DNA from: Streptomyces sp. SCSIO 30461
GTDB taxonomy: Bacteria; Actinomycetota; Actinomycetes; Streptomycetales; Streptomycetaceae
Direction: 5' to 3'
NCBI RefSeq assembly: GCF_037023745.1
Contig: NZ_CP146101.1
Coordinates: 2,782,001-2,846,000 of the forward strand
Length of the DNA stretch: 64,000 nucleotides
In this document: positions 1-8,440 of the stretch, one piece after another
How positions within the stretch are numbered: position 1 is the stretch's first letter
Layout of the letters: the number at the start of each line of letters is the position of its first letter
Translations under genes and position numbers: made by a program
Notes under the pieces: generated by a model
Told to the model about the DNA's origin: nothing
The model's database searches: none
Seen by the model: the letters and a program-made list of their open reading frames with translations, nothing else

Positions 1-769
1 CGACCATCTGACCGAGGCCGCGTTCCTGTCCATCACGGACCTCGCGGAGCGAGTCGGGGTCAGCCAGCCCTCCGTCACCCGCTTCGCTTCCTCGCTGGGC
101 TTCAGCGGCTATCCCGCGCTCCGTGAAGCCCTCCAGCCGATCGCCCTGAGCGCCGTGGCGGGTGCCCAGGACACGGGCGAGGCGGACCGCCGCAACGAAC
201 TCCAGGCGGCCGTGGACGCCGAGATCGCCAATCTGGAGAGCCTGCGCCGCGTGCTCGCCAACCCCGACCAGGTGCTCGCCCTCGGTCGTGCGCTGGCCCA
301 ATCGGTACCCTTGACGATCCTGGGTCTGCGTATCTCCGCCTCGCTCGCGGAGTACTTCGCGTACGCCGCCAGGCGTATCCACCCGGATGTGCGGCTGGTC
401 TCCCGCGGTGGCAGCGTGGCCTATGACGCACTGCTCCAGTCCCGGGAGGCGGGCGGCACCTGGGTGCTCGCGTTCGCGATGCCGCGGCACGCCAAGGAGA
501 CCCTGGCAGCGGTTCGGGCTGCCCGCCGTACGGGGCTCCGCACGGCTCTGATCACGGATCTCACGCTGGGTCCGCTCGTCGACGAGGCTGATGTGACCCT
601 CACCGCGGCAACAGGATCACGCCTTGTTTTCGATTCGTACGCGGCGCCGGGTGTGCTCTCCGCCGCCGTGCTCCAAGCCATGGCGGACGCCGACCCGGAG
701 CGCACGCAAACCCGCCTTGAGCAGTACGAGCAGGCAGCAGAGCAGCACGACTTCTTCCTGGAGGACTGA
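1..769 (+). CDS. RpiR/MurR-family transcriptional regulator, 5' end outside window
   Basis: The open frame starts at base 2, so the true start lies upstream. The first ~45 visible residues hold the end of an HTH_6 domain (SITDLAERVGVSQPSVTRF). The rest is a SIS sugar-phosphate-binding domain of about 150 residues, starting near GLRISASLAEYFAYAARR and ending in an acidic tail (HDFFLED). The family binds phosphosugars through SIS and DNA through the N-terminal HTH, usually controlling carbohydrate or amino-sugar genes. A glycogen debranching gene follows on the same strand 313 bp downstream, which fits carbohydrate control, but no ligand can be read from the sequence. Confidence 0.85.
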   Translation, partial: DHLTEAAFLSITDLAERVGVSQPSVTRFASSLGFSGYPALREALQPIALSAVAGAQDTGEADRRNELQAAVDAEIANLESLRRVLANPDQVLALGRALAQSVPLTILGLRISASLAEYFAYAARRIHPDVRLVSRGGSVAYDALLQSREAGGTWVLAFAMPRHAKETLAAVRAARRTGLRTALITDLTLGPLVDEADVTLTAATGSRLVFDSYAAPGVLSAAVLQAMADADPERTQTRLEQYEQAAEQHDFFLED

Positions 770-1082
770 CCGGCCGAGAGCGCGAAGGCATGGGCGTTTT
801 CAGCCATCAGTCAGCATGAAATTTTTCATACGCTTGCTTACTTGGCAGTATATTTATTTACTGTCCCTGGCACCCGGACGGCACTCCTCCTCGTCGGACC
901 CACGGTGTTCTGTTCCGGGCACTCCGCTCCCCTCGGAGTGCCCGACCCGGTGGCCTCGGTCAACCCCTGGGCCGGGGCCACCGGGCCGTACAGCCCGGCT
1001 GACGGCTGTCCGGGGACACACTGACCCAGACACGCTGAGCCGGTGATCCGCGGCGGACGGGAAACGGGCTACGGTCACCGAG
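770..1082. other. Intergenic region with AT-rich island
   Basis: No gene seen. Bases about 813-866 are strikingly AT-rich for this genome. They carry two inverted repeats: the 14-bp palindrome listed separately, and CAGTA-N8-TACTG at about 847-866. They lie roughly 220-260 bp upstream of the debranching-enzyme start. Confidence 0.6.
816..829. promoter_or_regulatory. Palindrome ATGAAA-TT-TTTCAT, candidate operator
   Basis: A perfect inverted repeat sits 47 bp after the RpiR-family stop codon and upstream of the glgX-like gene. GAAA/TTTC half-sites are common for RpiR-type regulators, so autoregulation or control of the downstream gene is possible. This is inference only. Confidence 0.35.
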
Positions 1083-3245
1083 GTGAAGACTCGCCCCGGT
1101 CGTCCCTGCCCCCTCGGCGCCACCTACGACGGCACCGGCACCAACTTCGCCCTGTTCTCGGAGGTGGCCGAGAAGGTCGAGCTCTGTCTGATCGACGACG
1201 CAGGCGCCGAAGAACGTCTCGCGCTGACCGAAGTCGACGGCTTCATCTGGCACAGCTACCTACCGCGGGTGGAACCCGGGCAGCGCTACGGGTTCCGGGT
1301 ACACGGGCCCTTCCGACCCGGCAAGGGCCACCGCTGCAACCCCGCGAAACTCCTCCTCGATCCCTACGCCAAGGCCATCGACGGGCAGATCGACGGACAT
1401 CCCTCGCTGTTCGGCCACCGGCTCGACCGGCCCGGCGAAGCCGGTGAACCGGACGTACCCGACAGCAGCGACAACCTCGGCCACACGCCGCTGTCCGTGG
1501 TGACCAACGCCTTCTTCGACTGGGGCAACGACCGGCCGCCCAGCCGCCCGTACCACGAGTCCGTGATCTACGAGGCCCATGTGAAGGGCCTCACCCGGAC
1601 CCACCCCGGACTGCCCGATGCCATCCGCGGCACCTACGCGGGGATCGGGCACCCGGCGGTCATCGAGCACCTCACCGCGCTCGGGGTCACGGCGATCGAG
1701 CTGATGCCTGTGCACCAGTTCGTCCAGGACGGGCATCTGCGGCAGCTCGGGCTGTCCAACTACTGGGGCTACAACACCATCGGATTCTTCGCACCGCACA
1801 ACGCCTATGCCTCCACCGGTAGCCGCGGCCAGCAGGTGACCGAGTTCAAGAGTATGGTCAAGGCCCTGCACGAGGCCGGCATCGAGGTCATCCTCGACGT
1901 CGTCTACAACCACACCGCCGAAGGCAACGAACGCGGCCCCACGCTGTCGTTCAAGGGCATCGACAACGCCGCTTACTACCGGCTGGTGGACGGCGACCGC
2001 GGTCACTACTACGACACCACCGGCACGGGCAACAGCCTGCTGATGCGGCATCCCAATGTGCTCCAGCTGATCATGGACTCGCTGCGCTACTGGGTCACCG
2101 AGATGCACGTGGACGGCTTCCGCTTCGACCTCGCCGCCACTCTCGCCAGGCAGTTCCACGAGGTGGACCGGCTTTCCGCCTTCTTCGACCTGGTGCAGCA
2201 GGACCCGGTGATCAGCAGAGTGAAGCTGATCGCCGAGCCCTGGGATCTCGGCGAGGGGGGTTACCAGGTCGGCAACTTCCCACCGCTCTGGTCGGAGTGG
2301 AACGGCCGCTACCGTGATGCGGTCAGGGACTTCTGGCGCGGCGAGCCCTCGTCGCTGGCGGAGTTCGCGTCCCGGCTCACCGGCTCGTCCGACCTCTACC
2401 AGGACGGCCGCCGCAGACCGCGGGCGAGCGTCAACTTCGTGACCGCGCACGACGGTTTCACCCTGCGCGACCTCGTCTCGTACGACGAGAAGCACAACGA
2501 GGCCAACGGTGAGGACGGCAACGACGGCGAGAACCACAACCGCTCGTGGAACTGCGGCGCCGAAGGGCCCACCTGCGACGCCGCCGTGCGGGAGCTGCGT
2601 GCACGGCAGCAGCGCAACCTCCTCACCACCCTGCTGATCTCCCAGGGCGTGCCGATGATCGCCCATGGTGACGAGCTGGGCCGCAGCCAGCAAGGCAACA
2701 ACAACGCGTACTGCCAGGACAACCCGCTTTCCTGGGTCGACTGGGACCTGGACCCCGAGCGGCGGGAACTGCTGGCCTTCACCCAGCGGTTGGTGCGGCT
2801 GCGGGCGCGCCATCCGGTGCTGCGCCGGCGTCGCTTCTTCCGCGGCGAGAGCGACGGTAGCGGCATCGCGGACCTGTTGTGGCTGCGTCCGGACGGCGAG
2901 GAGATGCGAGCGGAGGACTGGGCGCGTCCTGACGCCCGTGCCATCGGTGTGCTCCTGAACGGGGACGCGATCACGGAACCGGACGCGTTCGGCGAGCCGA
3001 TCACCGATGACACGTTCCTCGTCCTGCTCAACAGCCATCATGGGCCGGTCGACTTCAGCCTGCCGGACCACACCCACGGTGACAGCTGGTCGGTCGAGGT
3101 GGACACCGCGGCACCGGCGGGTGACACCGACGAGACAGTGGTCAAGGCCGGTGCCCGGGTCACGGTGGAGGCGCGCGGCACACTCGTCCTGGTACGCGAT
3201 CGGCCCACGGTCGGTCGCCGAGCGGGCGGCGGCGTGGCTGACTGA
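1083..3245 (+). CDS. glgX: Glycogen debranching enzyme (GlgX/TreX type)
   Basis: This GH13 enzyme hydrolyses alpha-1,6 branch linkages in glycogen limit dextrins in the cytoplasm. The 720-residue protein has an N-terminal CBM48-like segment (PLGATYDGTGTNFALFSE), then the four GH13 blocks: DVVYNHT near residue 272, GFRFDLA with the nucleophile Asp near 343, IAEPWDLGEGGYQVG with the acid Glu near 383, and AHDGFTLRDLV near 455. A C-terminal beta domain follows. Length matches the family. Translation starts at a GTG. The converging MerR-family gene ends 17 bp beyond its stop. Confidence 0.93.
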   Translation: MKTRPGRPCPLGATYDGTGTNFALFSEVAEKVELCLIDDAGAEERLALTEVDGFIWHSYLPRVEPGQRYGFRVHGPFRPGKGHRCNPAKLLLDPYAKAIDGQIDGHPSLFGHRLDRPGEAGEPDVPDSSDNLGHTPLSVVTNAFFDWGNDRPPSRPYHESVIYEAHVKGLTRTHPGLPDAIRGTYAGIGHPAVIEHLTALGVTAIELMPVHQFVQDGHLRQLGLSNYWGYNTIGFFAPHNAYASTGSRGQQVTEFKSMVKALHEAGIEVILDVVYNHTAEGNERGPTLSFKGIDNAAYYRLVDGDRGHYYDTTGTGNSLLMRHPNVLQLIMDSLRYWVTEMHVDGFRFDLAATLARQFHEVDRLSAFFDLVQQDPVISRVKLIAEPWDLGEGGYQVGNFPPLWSEWNGRYRDAVRDFWRGEPSSLAEFASRLTGSSDLYQDGRRRPRASVNFVTAHDGFTLRDLVSYDEKHNEANGEDGNDGENHNRSWNCGAEGPTCDAAVRELRARQQRNLLTTLLISQGVPMIAHGDELGRSQQGNNNAYCQDNPLSWVDWDLDPERRELLAFTQRLVRLRARHPVLRRRRFFRGESDGSGIADLLWLRPDGEEMRAEDWARPDARAIGVLLNGDAITEPDAFGEPITDDTFLVLLNSHHGPVDFSLPDHTHGDSWSVEVDTAAPAGDTDETVVKAGARVTVEARGTLVLVRDRPTVGRRAGGGVAD

Positions 3246-3262
3246 CCCATCGGACAGAACGG

Positions 3263-4198
3263 CTAGACCTGGAACGCCACCTGAGGTCCGCCGTCGGACA
3301 AGGAACCGACCCCGGTCGAAGTGGTGAGTGCCTCGACCAGCCAGCAGTGCGTGATCCCCAGATTGGGTCCTGGTTGGCCGGACAGTGTGGCGACGTGCTG
3401 CCAGTAGCGTTGGAACAGCGGTATGGTGCCCCGCAGTTGCGCTCCCATGAAGGTCCGGAAGCCCGGTGTGTCGTTCTCGTGGCGGGAGCGTGCGCACGCC
3501 ACCGAGAAGCGGTCCAGGGCCTCGCCGGGTTGTGGCGGCTCACCGGCGGCGACCAACACGTCGGCCAGATCGGATGCGTCGAGCAACGCCGAGTACAGCG
3601 AGGCCTTGTCGCGTACGTTCGGGCAGACCCAGTACACGGGGAACTGCGGATGCGCGGTCAGTGCGTGCAACTCGGCATAGGCGAGCGCGGTTTCGGCGGT
3701 CGGGTCGCCTGGTGGATCCGGTACGGCCTGCGCGATGATGCGGTCGACCAGCCGGGCCGGTATGGACGACGGGATCGTCCGCTGCCACGAGTGCACGAGG
3801 TCGCCATGGGCCTCCGGTAGCCGCTGCACGCGTGCCAGTACCTCAAGTCGACGCAGTCGCTCGGGTCCTGAGCACTCGTCAAGAGCTCTCAGAGTCGCCT
3901 CGCGCCAGCGCAGCTCAGTCAGCTTCCGCTGGACCAGACCGAGTTCGTCGGCCACCAGATCGCCGATGCCGCGTTCACCGGTGGCCACCTCGGTGATGGT
4001 CGCGATCGGGGTGTCGAGGGCTCTCAGCCGCTGAATCAGCCGCAGTTGCTCCAGTGCCTCGGGTTCGAAGCGACGGTGGCCGCCGCCGCTGCGTTCCGCC
4101 ATGGGCAGCAGTCCGATGTCGGAGTAGTACCGGATGGTCTTCACCGAAAGACCGGTGTGCTGCGCCAGCTCGCCGATGGTCCATGTGATTCGCTTCAC
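3263..4198 (-). CDS. MerR-family transcriptional regulator
   Basis: The N-terminal MerR winged helix is clear: TIGELAQHTGLSVKTIRYY, then GLLPMAERSGGGHRRF. A dimerisation helix follows. The C-terminal ~200 residues are an effector region not matched to a known ligand domain; it contains WQRTIPSS and a conserved-looking Trp/His-rich end. The GTG at 4198 is preferred over an upstream start at 4258, because the latter would place the operator palindrome inside the coding sequence, and a GGAGG lies 11 bases before the GTG. It converges with glgX and lies beside the P450 gene on the same strand. It probably senses a small molecule; the target is not certain. Confidence 0.85.
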   Translation of the reverse strand: MKRITWTIGELAQHTGLSVKTIRYYSDIGLLPMAERSGGGHRRFEPEALEQLRLIQRLRALDTPIATITEVATGERGIGDLVADELGLVQRKLTELRWREATLRALDECSGPERLRRLEVLARVQRLPEAHGDLVHSWQRTIPSSIPARLVDRIIAQAVPDPPGDPTAETALAYAELHALTAHPQFPVYWVCPNVRDKASLYSALLDASDLADVLVAAGEPPQPGEALDRFSVACARSRHENDTPGFRTFMGAQLRGTIPLFQRYWQHVATLSGQPGPNLGITHCWLVEALTTSTGVGSLSDGGPQVAFQV

Positions 4199-4204
4199 TA
4201 CCCC

Positions 4205-4236
4205 TTGAACCTCCAGTGCACGGGAGGTTTTAGCGT
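4205..4236 (+). promoter_or_regulatory. MerR-type operator/promoter
   Basis: Reading on the plus strand, TTGAAC (4205-4210) is separated by 20 bp from TAGCGT (4231-4236). The spacer is filled by the perfect repeat AACCTCC-N8-GGAGGTT (4208-4229). The over-long spacer carrying a dyad is the classic arrangement for MerR activators. It overlaps the 5' untranslated region of the merR-like gene, so autoregulation is likely. The promoter points into a stretch with no plus-strand gene. Confidence 0.6.
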
Positions 4237-4422
4237 ACGTAACGTCAGGTCGCGACACCTCCGCGGCCTCACACGACCGGCTGGCGGACGGGGGCGTGGT
4301 CCAGTCGGTGCACGGGGGAAGGGGTGGCTCGGGCGAACCACTTGGGTGGGCCGCCCGAGCCCGCCGCCACGAACCGAGCCGCCACCGCGAACCACGGCGC
4401 GCGTACCCGCGGTCGAGGGCGG

Positions 4423-5649
4423 CTATGCGCGGCCTGCGGCGGTGAAGGTGACCGGCAGGCTCACGGGGCCGCGCAACCCTCCCGGCCGCCAGCGCAGTTC
4501 ACCGGGCGGCACTGCGAGAGCCAGGTCGGGAAGCCTGCGCAGTACGGTGCCGATGGCGATCTGGCCTTCGAGCCGGGCGAGTGGCGCCCCCAGGCAGTAG
4601 TGGATGCCGTGCCCGAAGGCGAGATGGGCGTTGTCGCGCCGAGTGATGTCCAGCCGGTCCGGTGCGGGGAACCGACCCGGGTCGCGGTCGGCGATGGCCG
4701 ATGCGATGAGCACGGTGGCACCGCGGGGTACCGCCACACCGCCGATGGTGACGTCCTCACGAGCGAAGCGCGCGATGCCGGGGTTCACCGGACCGTCGTA
4801 GCGGAGGAACTCCTCGATCGCGCCGGGCAGCAGCTCGGGCTCCTGGTGCAGCAGGGCGAGCTGGTCGGGGTTGGCGAGCAGCGCGGCGATGCCGCTGCCG
4901 ATGAGATTGACCGTGGTGATGTACCCGGCGGCCAGCAGCAGGAATGACATGGCGATCAGCTCGACCTCTTCCAGCCGCTGCTCCTCGTCCCTGGCGGCGA
5001 TCAGCGCGCTGAGCAGGTCGTCCCCCGGACGGGCCCGCTTGGTCTCCATGAGCTTGGTGAGATAGGCGTGCATCTGCTGCCAGGCTCCGTCCACCACGGC
5101 CGGATCCGGTGCCTCCGCCCGGCGCAGGACCATGTCGTCGGTCCAGCGCTGGAAGTCATGCCGGTCGGACACGGGCACTCCGAGGAGTTCACTGATCACG
5201 GTGACCGGGAGGGGCAGGGCGAAGTCGCGGACCAGATCGGCGCGGCCGGTCGGGGCGATGTCGTCGATCAGCCGGTCGGTGAGGTCCTGGACCCGGGGCC
5301 GCAGTCCGGCCACCCGGCGTGCGGTGAACGCCTTCGACACCAGCCGGCGCAGCCGGGTGTGGTCGGGCGGGTCGCTGCGGAGCATGTTGCTCAGCATCGA
5401 CTCGCGTTCGGTGGAAGGTAGCTGCTCCAGCAGGCGAGGGTCGCTCGCATCGCGCACATCGCTGCTCAGCCTCGGGTCGGAGAGGGCCGCCAGCCCGTCC
5501 TCGTATCCCGTGACCAGCCAGGCCTCCACGCCGCCGCCGAGGACGGCACGGCACACCGGGCCTTGCTCGCGCAATTCGCGGTAGAGCGGGAAGGGGTCGG
5601 CGACGAAGGCCGGATCGGCGTAGGGCAGAAGGACGGGCTGCTGGGTCAT
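4423..5649 (-). CDS. Cytochrome P450
   Basis: A soluble bacterial P450 of 408 residues that would use ferredoxin partners for substrate hydroxylation. It has ExxR (EEFLR near residue 281), the heme loop FGHGIHYCLG with Cys352 as thiolate ligand, and an I-helix AAGYITTVN. In the I-helix the usual acidic residue of AGxE/DTT is Ile244, while Thr245 is kept, which is unusual. The ATG at 5649 has GGGAGG just upstream; a longer in-frame start at 5688 lacks such a site. No ferredoxin gene is adjacent. A divergent FAD monooxygenase starts 162 bp away, suggesting a shared oxidative pathway. The substrate is unknown. Confidence 0.92.
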   Translation of the reverse strand: MTQQPVLLPYADPAFVADPFPLYRELREQGPVCRAVLGGGVEAWLVTGYEDGLAALSDPRLSSDVRDASDPRLLEQLPSTERESMLSNMLRSDPPDHTRLRRLVSKAFTARRVAGLRPRVQDLTDRLIDDIAPTGRADLVRDFALPLPVTVISELLGVPVSDRHDFQRWTDDMVLRRAEAPDPAVVDGAWQQMHAYLTKLMETKRARPGDDLLSALIAARDEEQRLEEVELIAMSFLLLAAGYITTVNLIGSGIAALLANPDQLALLHQEPELLPGAIEEFLRYDGPVNPGIARFAREDVTIGGVAVPRGATVLIASAIADRDPGRFPAPDRLDITRRDNAHLAFGHGIHYCLGAPLARLEGQIAIGTVLRRLPDLALAVPPGELRWRPGGLRGPVSLPVTFTAAGRA

Positions 5650-5811
5650 GGCTGCCTCCCTGATGCGTGGACGCTCGTATGCGTACATTCACAATATTCT
5701 GAAGATTGGTAATGTTCAATAGTGGCTTGAGGGCAGCCGGGGTATATGTGTCAGAGGGCCTGATCCGGGGACGGGCCGGCAGGCGTACACACGGACGAGG
5801 GGACGGCGGCG

Positions 5812-7059
5812 ATGGAGCGGACCACGTGCTGTGTCGTGGGCGGCGGACCCGCGGGGATGGTCCTCGCCCTGCTGCTGGCCAGGGCCGGTGTGCGCGTCAC
5901 GGTGCTGGAGAAGCACGGCGACTTCCTGCGTGACTTCCGCGGTGACACCGTCCACCCGTCCACGCTCTCCCTGCTGGACGACCTCGGACTGGCCGAGCGG
6001 TTCGCCCGGCTGCCCCAGCGCCGGGTGTCCACCGTCCAACTGCCTCTCGGCAGTGACGGTTCGCTCGTCACCGTGGGCGATATCGCCGCCCTGCCCGGCC
6101 CGTACAACTACATCGCGATGGTCCCGCAGTGGGACCTGCTCGACCTGCTGGCCGACGAAGCCGGGCGCGAGCCTTCCTTCTCGCTGCGGATGAGCACCGA
6201 GGCGACGACGTTCCTCCATGAATGCGGCCGGGTCACCGGAGTGCGCTACCGCACCTCCGACGGCCGCACCGGGGAACTGCGTGCCGCGCTCACCGTCGCC
6301 TGCGACGGCCGGGGCTCACTCGCCCGCGCACTTCCCGAGCTGGGGCTGCGGCGCTTCATGTGCCCGATGGACGCCTGGTGGTTCCGGCTGCCCCGGCGCT
6401 ACGGTGATCCGCATGGGCTCGTGGGCGGTGTCGGCGACGGGTTCTTCAGCGCCCTGATCGACCGTGGGGACTATTGGCAGTGCGCCGGGCTGATCCCCAA
6501 GGGCACCGACGGTCCCCGCCGCGCCGCGGGACTCGACCGCTTCCAGGCGGAGTTCGCCTCTGCAGTGCCCTGGCTCGCGGACCGCGTGGACGCACTGAGC
6601 ACCTGGGACGACGTCAAGCTGCTCGACGTACGGCTCGACCGGCTGCGGCGCTGGCATCGTCCGGGCCTGCTGTGCATCGGGGACGCCGCGCACGCCATGT
6701 CACCGGTCTTCGGCATCGGCATCAACCTCGCCGTCGAGGACGCCGTGGCCGCCGCCCGGCACCTCGCCGGGCCGCTGCGCGACGGCACGGTCGGCCTCCG
6801 GGAGGTGCGGGCCGTCCAGTGCCGCCGCATGCCGACCACGGTCCTCACCCAGGGCCTCCAGCGGATCGCCCACCGGGCGGTGATCGAACCGGTGCTGGCC
6901 GGGCGACCACCCTTCGGCGGCGCCGCGGCGGCCGCGCGTGCCACGGAGCTGATCACCACCTCCCACCGGCTCAACAAGGTGCCGGCGTACTTCCTCGCCT
7001 ACGGGGCGCTCCGCGAGCGCCCGCCCGCGGAGTCCGTACCCCCGCGAGCCCGAGCCTGA
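5812..7059 (+). CDS. FAD-dependent aromatic-ring-hydroxylase-type monooxygenase
   Basis: A 415-residue class A flavoprotein monooxygenase of the PHBH fold. It carries the N-terminal dinucleotide motif VVGGGPAGM, the DG motif ACDGRGS, and the GD motif LCIGDAAHAMSPVFGIGINL near residue 287. The family uses NAD(P)H and O2 to hydroxylate aromatic or polyene substrates through an FAD hydroperoxide. It is divergent from the P450 gene across an AT-rich promoter region (about 5680-5730) and converges with the flavin reductase. The substrate cannot be inferred. Confidence 0.9.
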   Translation: MERTTCCVVGGGPAGMVLALLLARAGVRVTVLEKHGDFLRDFRGDTVHPSTLSLLDDLGLAERFARLPQRRVSTVQLPLGSDGSLVTVGDIAALPGPYNYIAMVPQWDLLDLLADEAGREPSFSLRMSTEATTFLHECGRVTGVRYRTSDGRTGELRAALTVACDGRGSLARALPELGLRRFMCPMDAWWFRLPRRYGDPHGLVGGVGDGFFSALIDRGDYWQCAGLIPKGTDGPRRAAGLDRFQAEFASAVPWLADRVDALSTWDDVKLLDVRLDRLRRWHRPGLLCIGDAAHAMSPVFGIGINLAVEDAVAAARHLAGPLRDGTVGLREVRAVQCRRMPTTVLTQGLQRIAHRAVIEPVLAGRPPFGGAAAAARATELITTSHRLNKVPAYFLAYGALRERPPAESVPPRARA

Positions 7060-7070
7060 GCCGCCTTTCG

Positions 7071-7781
7071 TCAAGCCTCGGCGCGCTCGGTGACCGGGTC
7101 GCTGCTGCGGTCGCCCAGGAACTCGTACCAGCGGTGCTGCACGCACGGGTACTTGATGTCCGCCTCCACCAGGTCCAGGAACGAGTCCACGGTGGTCCCC
7201 AAGCGCTCCTGGAGCCCGCGGTCGTTCAGCTGGCCGTCCACGGTGAAGGCCTGGTGCGCGGCGGCGAGACTGAACATGCCGGGGTAGACCCGAGCCCCGA
7301 GGTGCTCTAGGGGCACCCGCAGGGCCCACAGGCCCCGGTTGCCGCCCACCATGGACGGGGAGGCCGAGACCAGCAGCGTCTGCTTGTCCTTGAACGGCTG
7401 AGGCCGGAAGCGGGAGACCCAGTCCACGGCGTTCTTGACGGTGCCGGGGACCGAGGCGTTGTACTCGGGAGAGGAGACGACAAGGGCGTGGGCCGCCTCG
7501 ATGCGGTCGCGGAGCGACACCGAGCCCGGCGGGAGACCCGTGGCCTCCTCGTCGTCACCGTCGTACGGCGGCACGCTGAACTCGCGCAGACTGGCGAGGT
7601 CAGCCGTGGCTCCCGACTGTGCGATGAGCCGTGCGACCAACGCGGCCAGCAGTTCGTTGACGGAGCCGGTGCGGGACGAGCCGGAGAGCACGAACACCCG
7701 CAGGCCCGCGCGGCCGACGGGGGGTGGGGGCGGGAAGCGGTTGCCGTCCGGGGTGGGCTGGGTGGGGGCGGAGTCAGTCAT
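7071..7781 (-). CDS. NADPH-dependent FMN reductase-like flavoprotein
   Basis: A flavodoxin-fold protein of the FMN_red/SsuE/ArsH-like family, 236 residues. A proline-rich N-terminal extension of about 25 residues (PPPPPVG) precedes the phosphate-binding loop LSGSSRTGSVNELLAALVA. The active-site segment SPEYNASVPGTVKNAVDW follows. Such proteins reduce FMN or quinones with NADPH. Its 3' end faces the FAD monooxygenase with an 11-bp gap. It could supply reduced flavin to other enzymes, but FAD-containing class A monooxygenases do not normally need that. Confidence 0.88.
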   Translation of the reverse strand: MTDSAPTQPTPDGNRFPPPPPVGRAGLRVFVLSGSSRTGSVNELLAALVARLIAQSGATADLASLREFSVPPYDGDDEEATGLPPGSVSLRDRIEAAHALVVSSPEYNASVPGTVKNAVDWVSRFRPQPFKDKQTLLVSASPSMVGGNRGLWALRVPLEHLGARVYPGMFSLAAAHQAFTVDGQLNDRGLQERLGTTVDSFLDLVEADIKYPCVQHRWYEFLGDRSSDPVTERAEA

Positions 7782-7942
7782 GGTCGGATCACGCCTTTCC
7801 CGTCTCTGACTCGGAGACTCTCACTCCAGGCTCCCTCGTCTCCCCGCACGGATCACCTCGGGGCGCCGGGGTGGCCGTCCAGGCGGAACCGGCCTACCAT
7901 GCCGGGCCCGCCAGGGATGGCTCCGCAAGGCCGCCCCGTCGG

Positions 7943-8440
7943 TCACCGGGGGCCCTGACCGGCAGCCGGCCCACGTGCCGTGGGCGCGTTCCGCCAGGCC
8001 CAGGCCCCGCCGAGCAGTACGAGGGCGAGCCCGGCCGCGGCGCCCCAGAAGACCGCCCGTGACCCAGCGGCGGCGATCAGGGTGCCGCCGAGCGCCAGAC
8101 CGAGCGGCTCGGCACCGAACGACAGGGTGCGGAAGGCGCTGTTGGACAGATGCGAGACCGCGGAGAAGACATGCCCGACACCTTCCAGGAAGGCGACGAG
8201 GGCGAGATGAGCGACCGTCAGTCCACCGAGGGCGTAGGCGATCGGCACGGTGGCCAGCACGGCGCAGCGCCCCAGGTCGGCGACGATCATCACCGGTCGC
8301 CTGTCCCACCGGTCGATGAGCACGCCCGCGAGCGCGTTCAGCAGCAGATACGGGGCGTACCGGGCCGCCCCCACCAGACCGGCGAGGCTGGGGGATCCTG
8401 AGATCGCCAGGGCCAGGATCGGCATGGCGAGATCGCTCTG
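7943..8440 (-). pseudogene. MFS exporter remnant (MFS_3/EntS type), N-terminus and middle deleted
   Basis: The readable frame starts at SDLAMPILALAISGS, inside the first transmembrane helix, and continues through the helix 2-3 region with VLIDRWDRRPVM. Near GHVFSAVSHLSNSAFRTL it jumps straight to the motif that normally lies in helix 10-11 (EPLGLALGG), then ends normally. Roughly 260 residues are missing in the middle and about 25 at the start. It has no own start codon: its beginning is fused out of frame to the acetyltransferase gene. It cannot be a working 12-helix transporter. Confidence 0.75.

Noticed and set aside
1260..3497. 745-codon open frame antisense to the debranching enzyme
   Set aside because: It mirrors the codon bias of glgX, has no family motif and overlaps a convincing GH13 gene.
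4199..4258. Upstream extension of the MerR protein
   Set aside because: It would put the operator dyad inside coding sequence and adds residues not found in MerR proteins.
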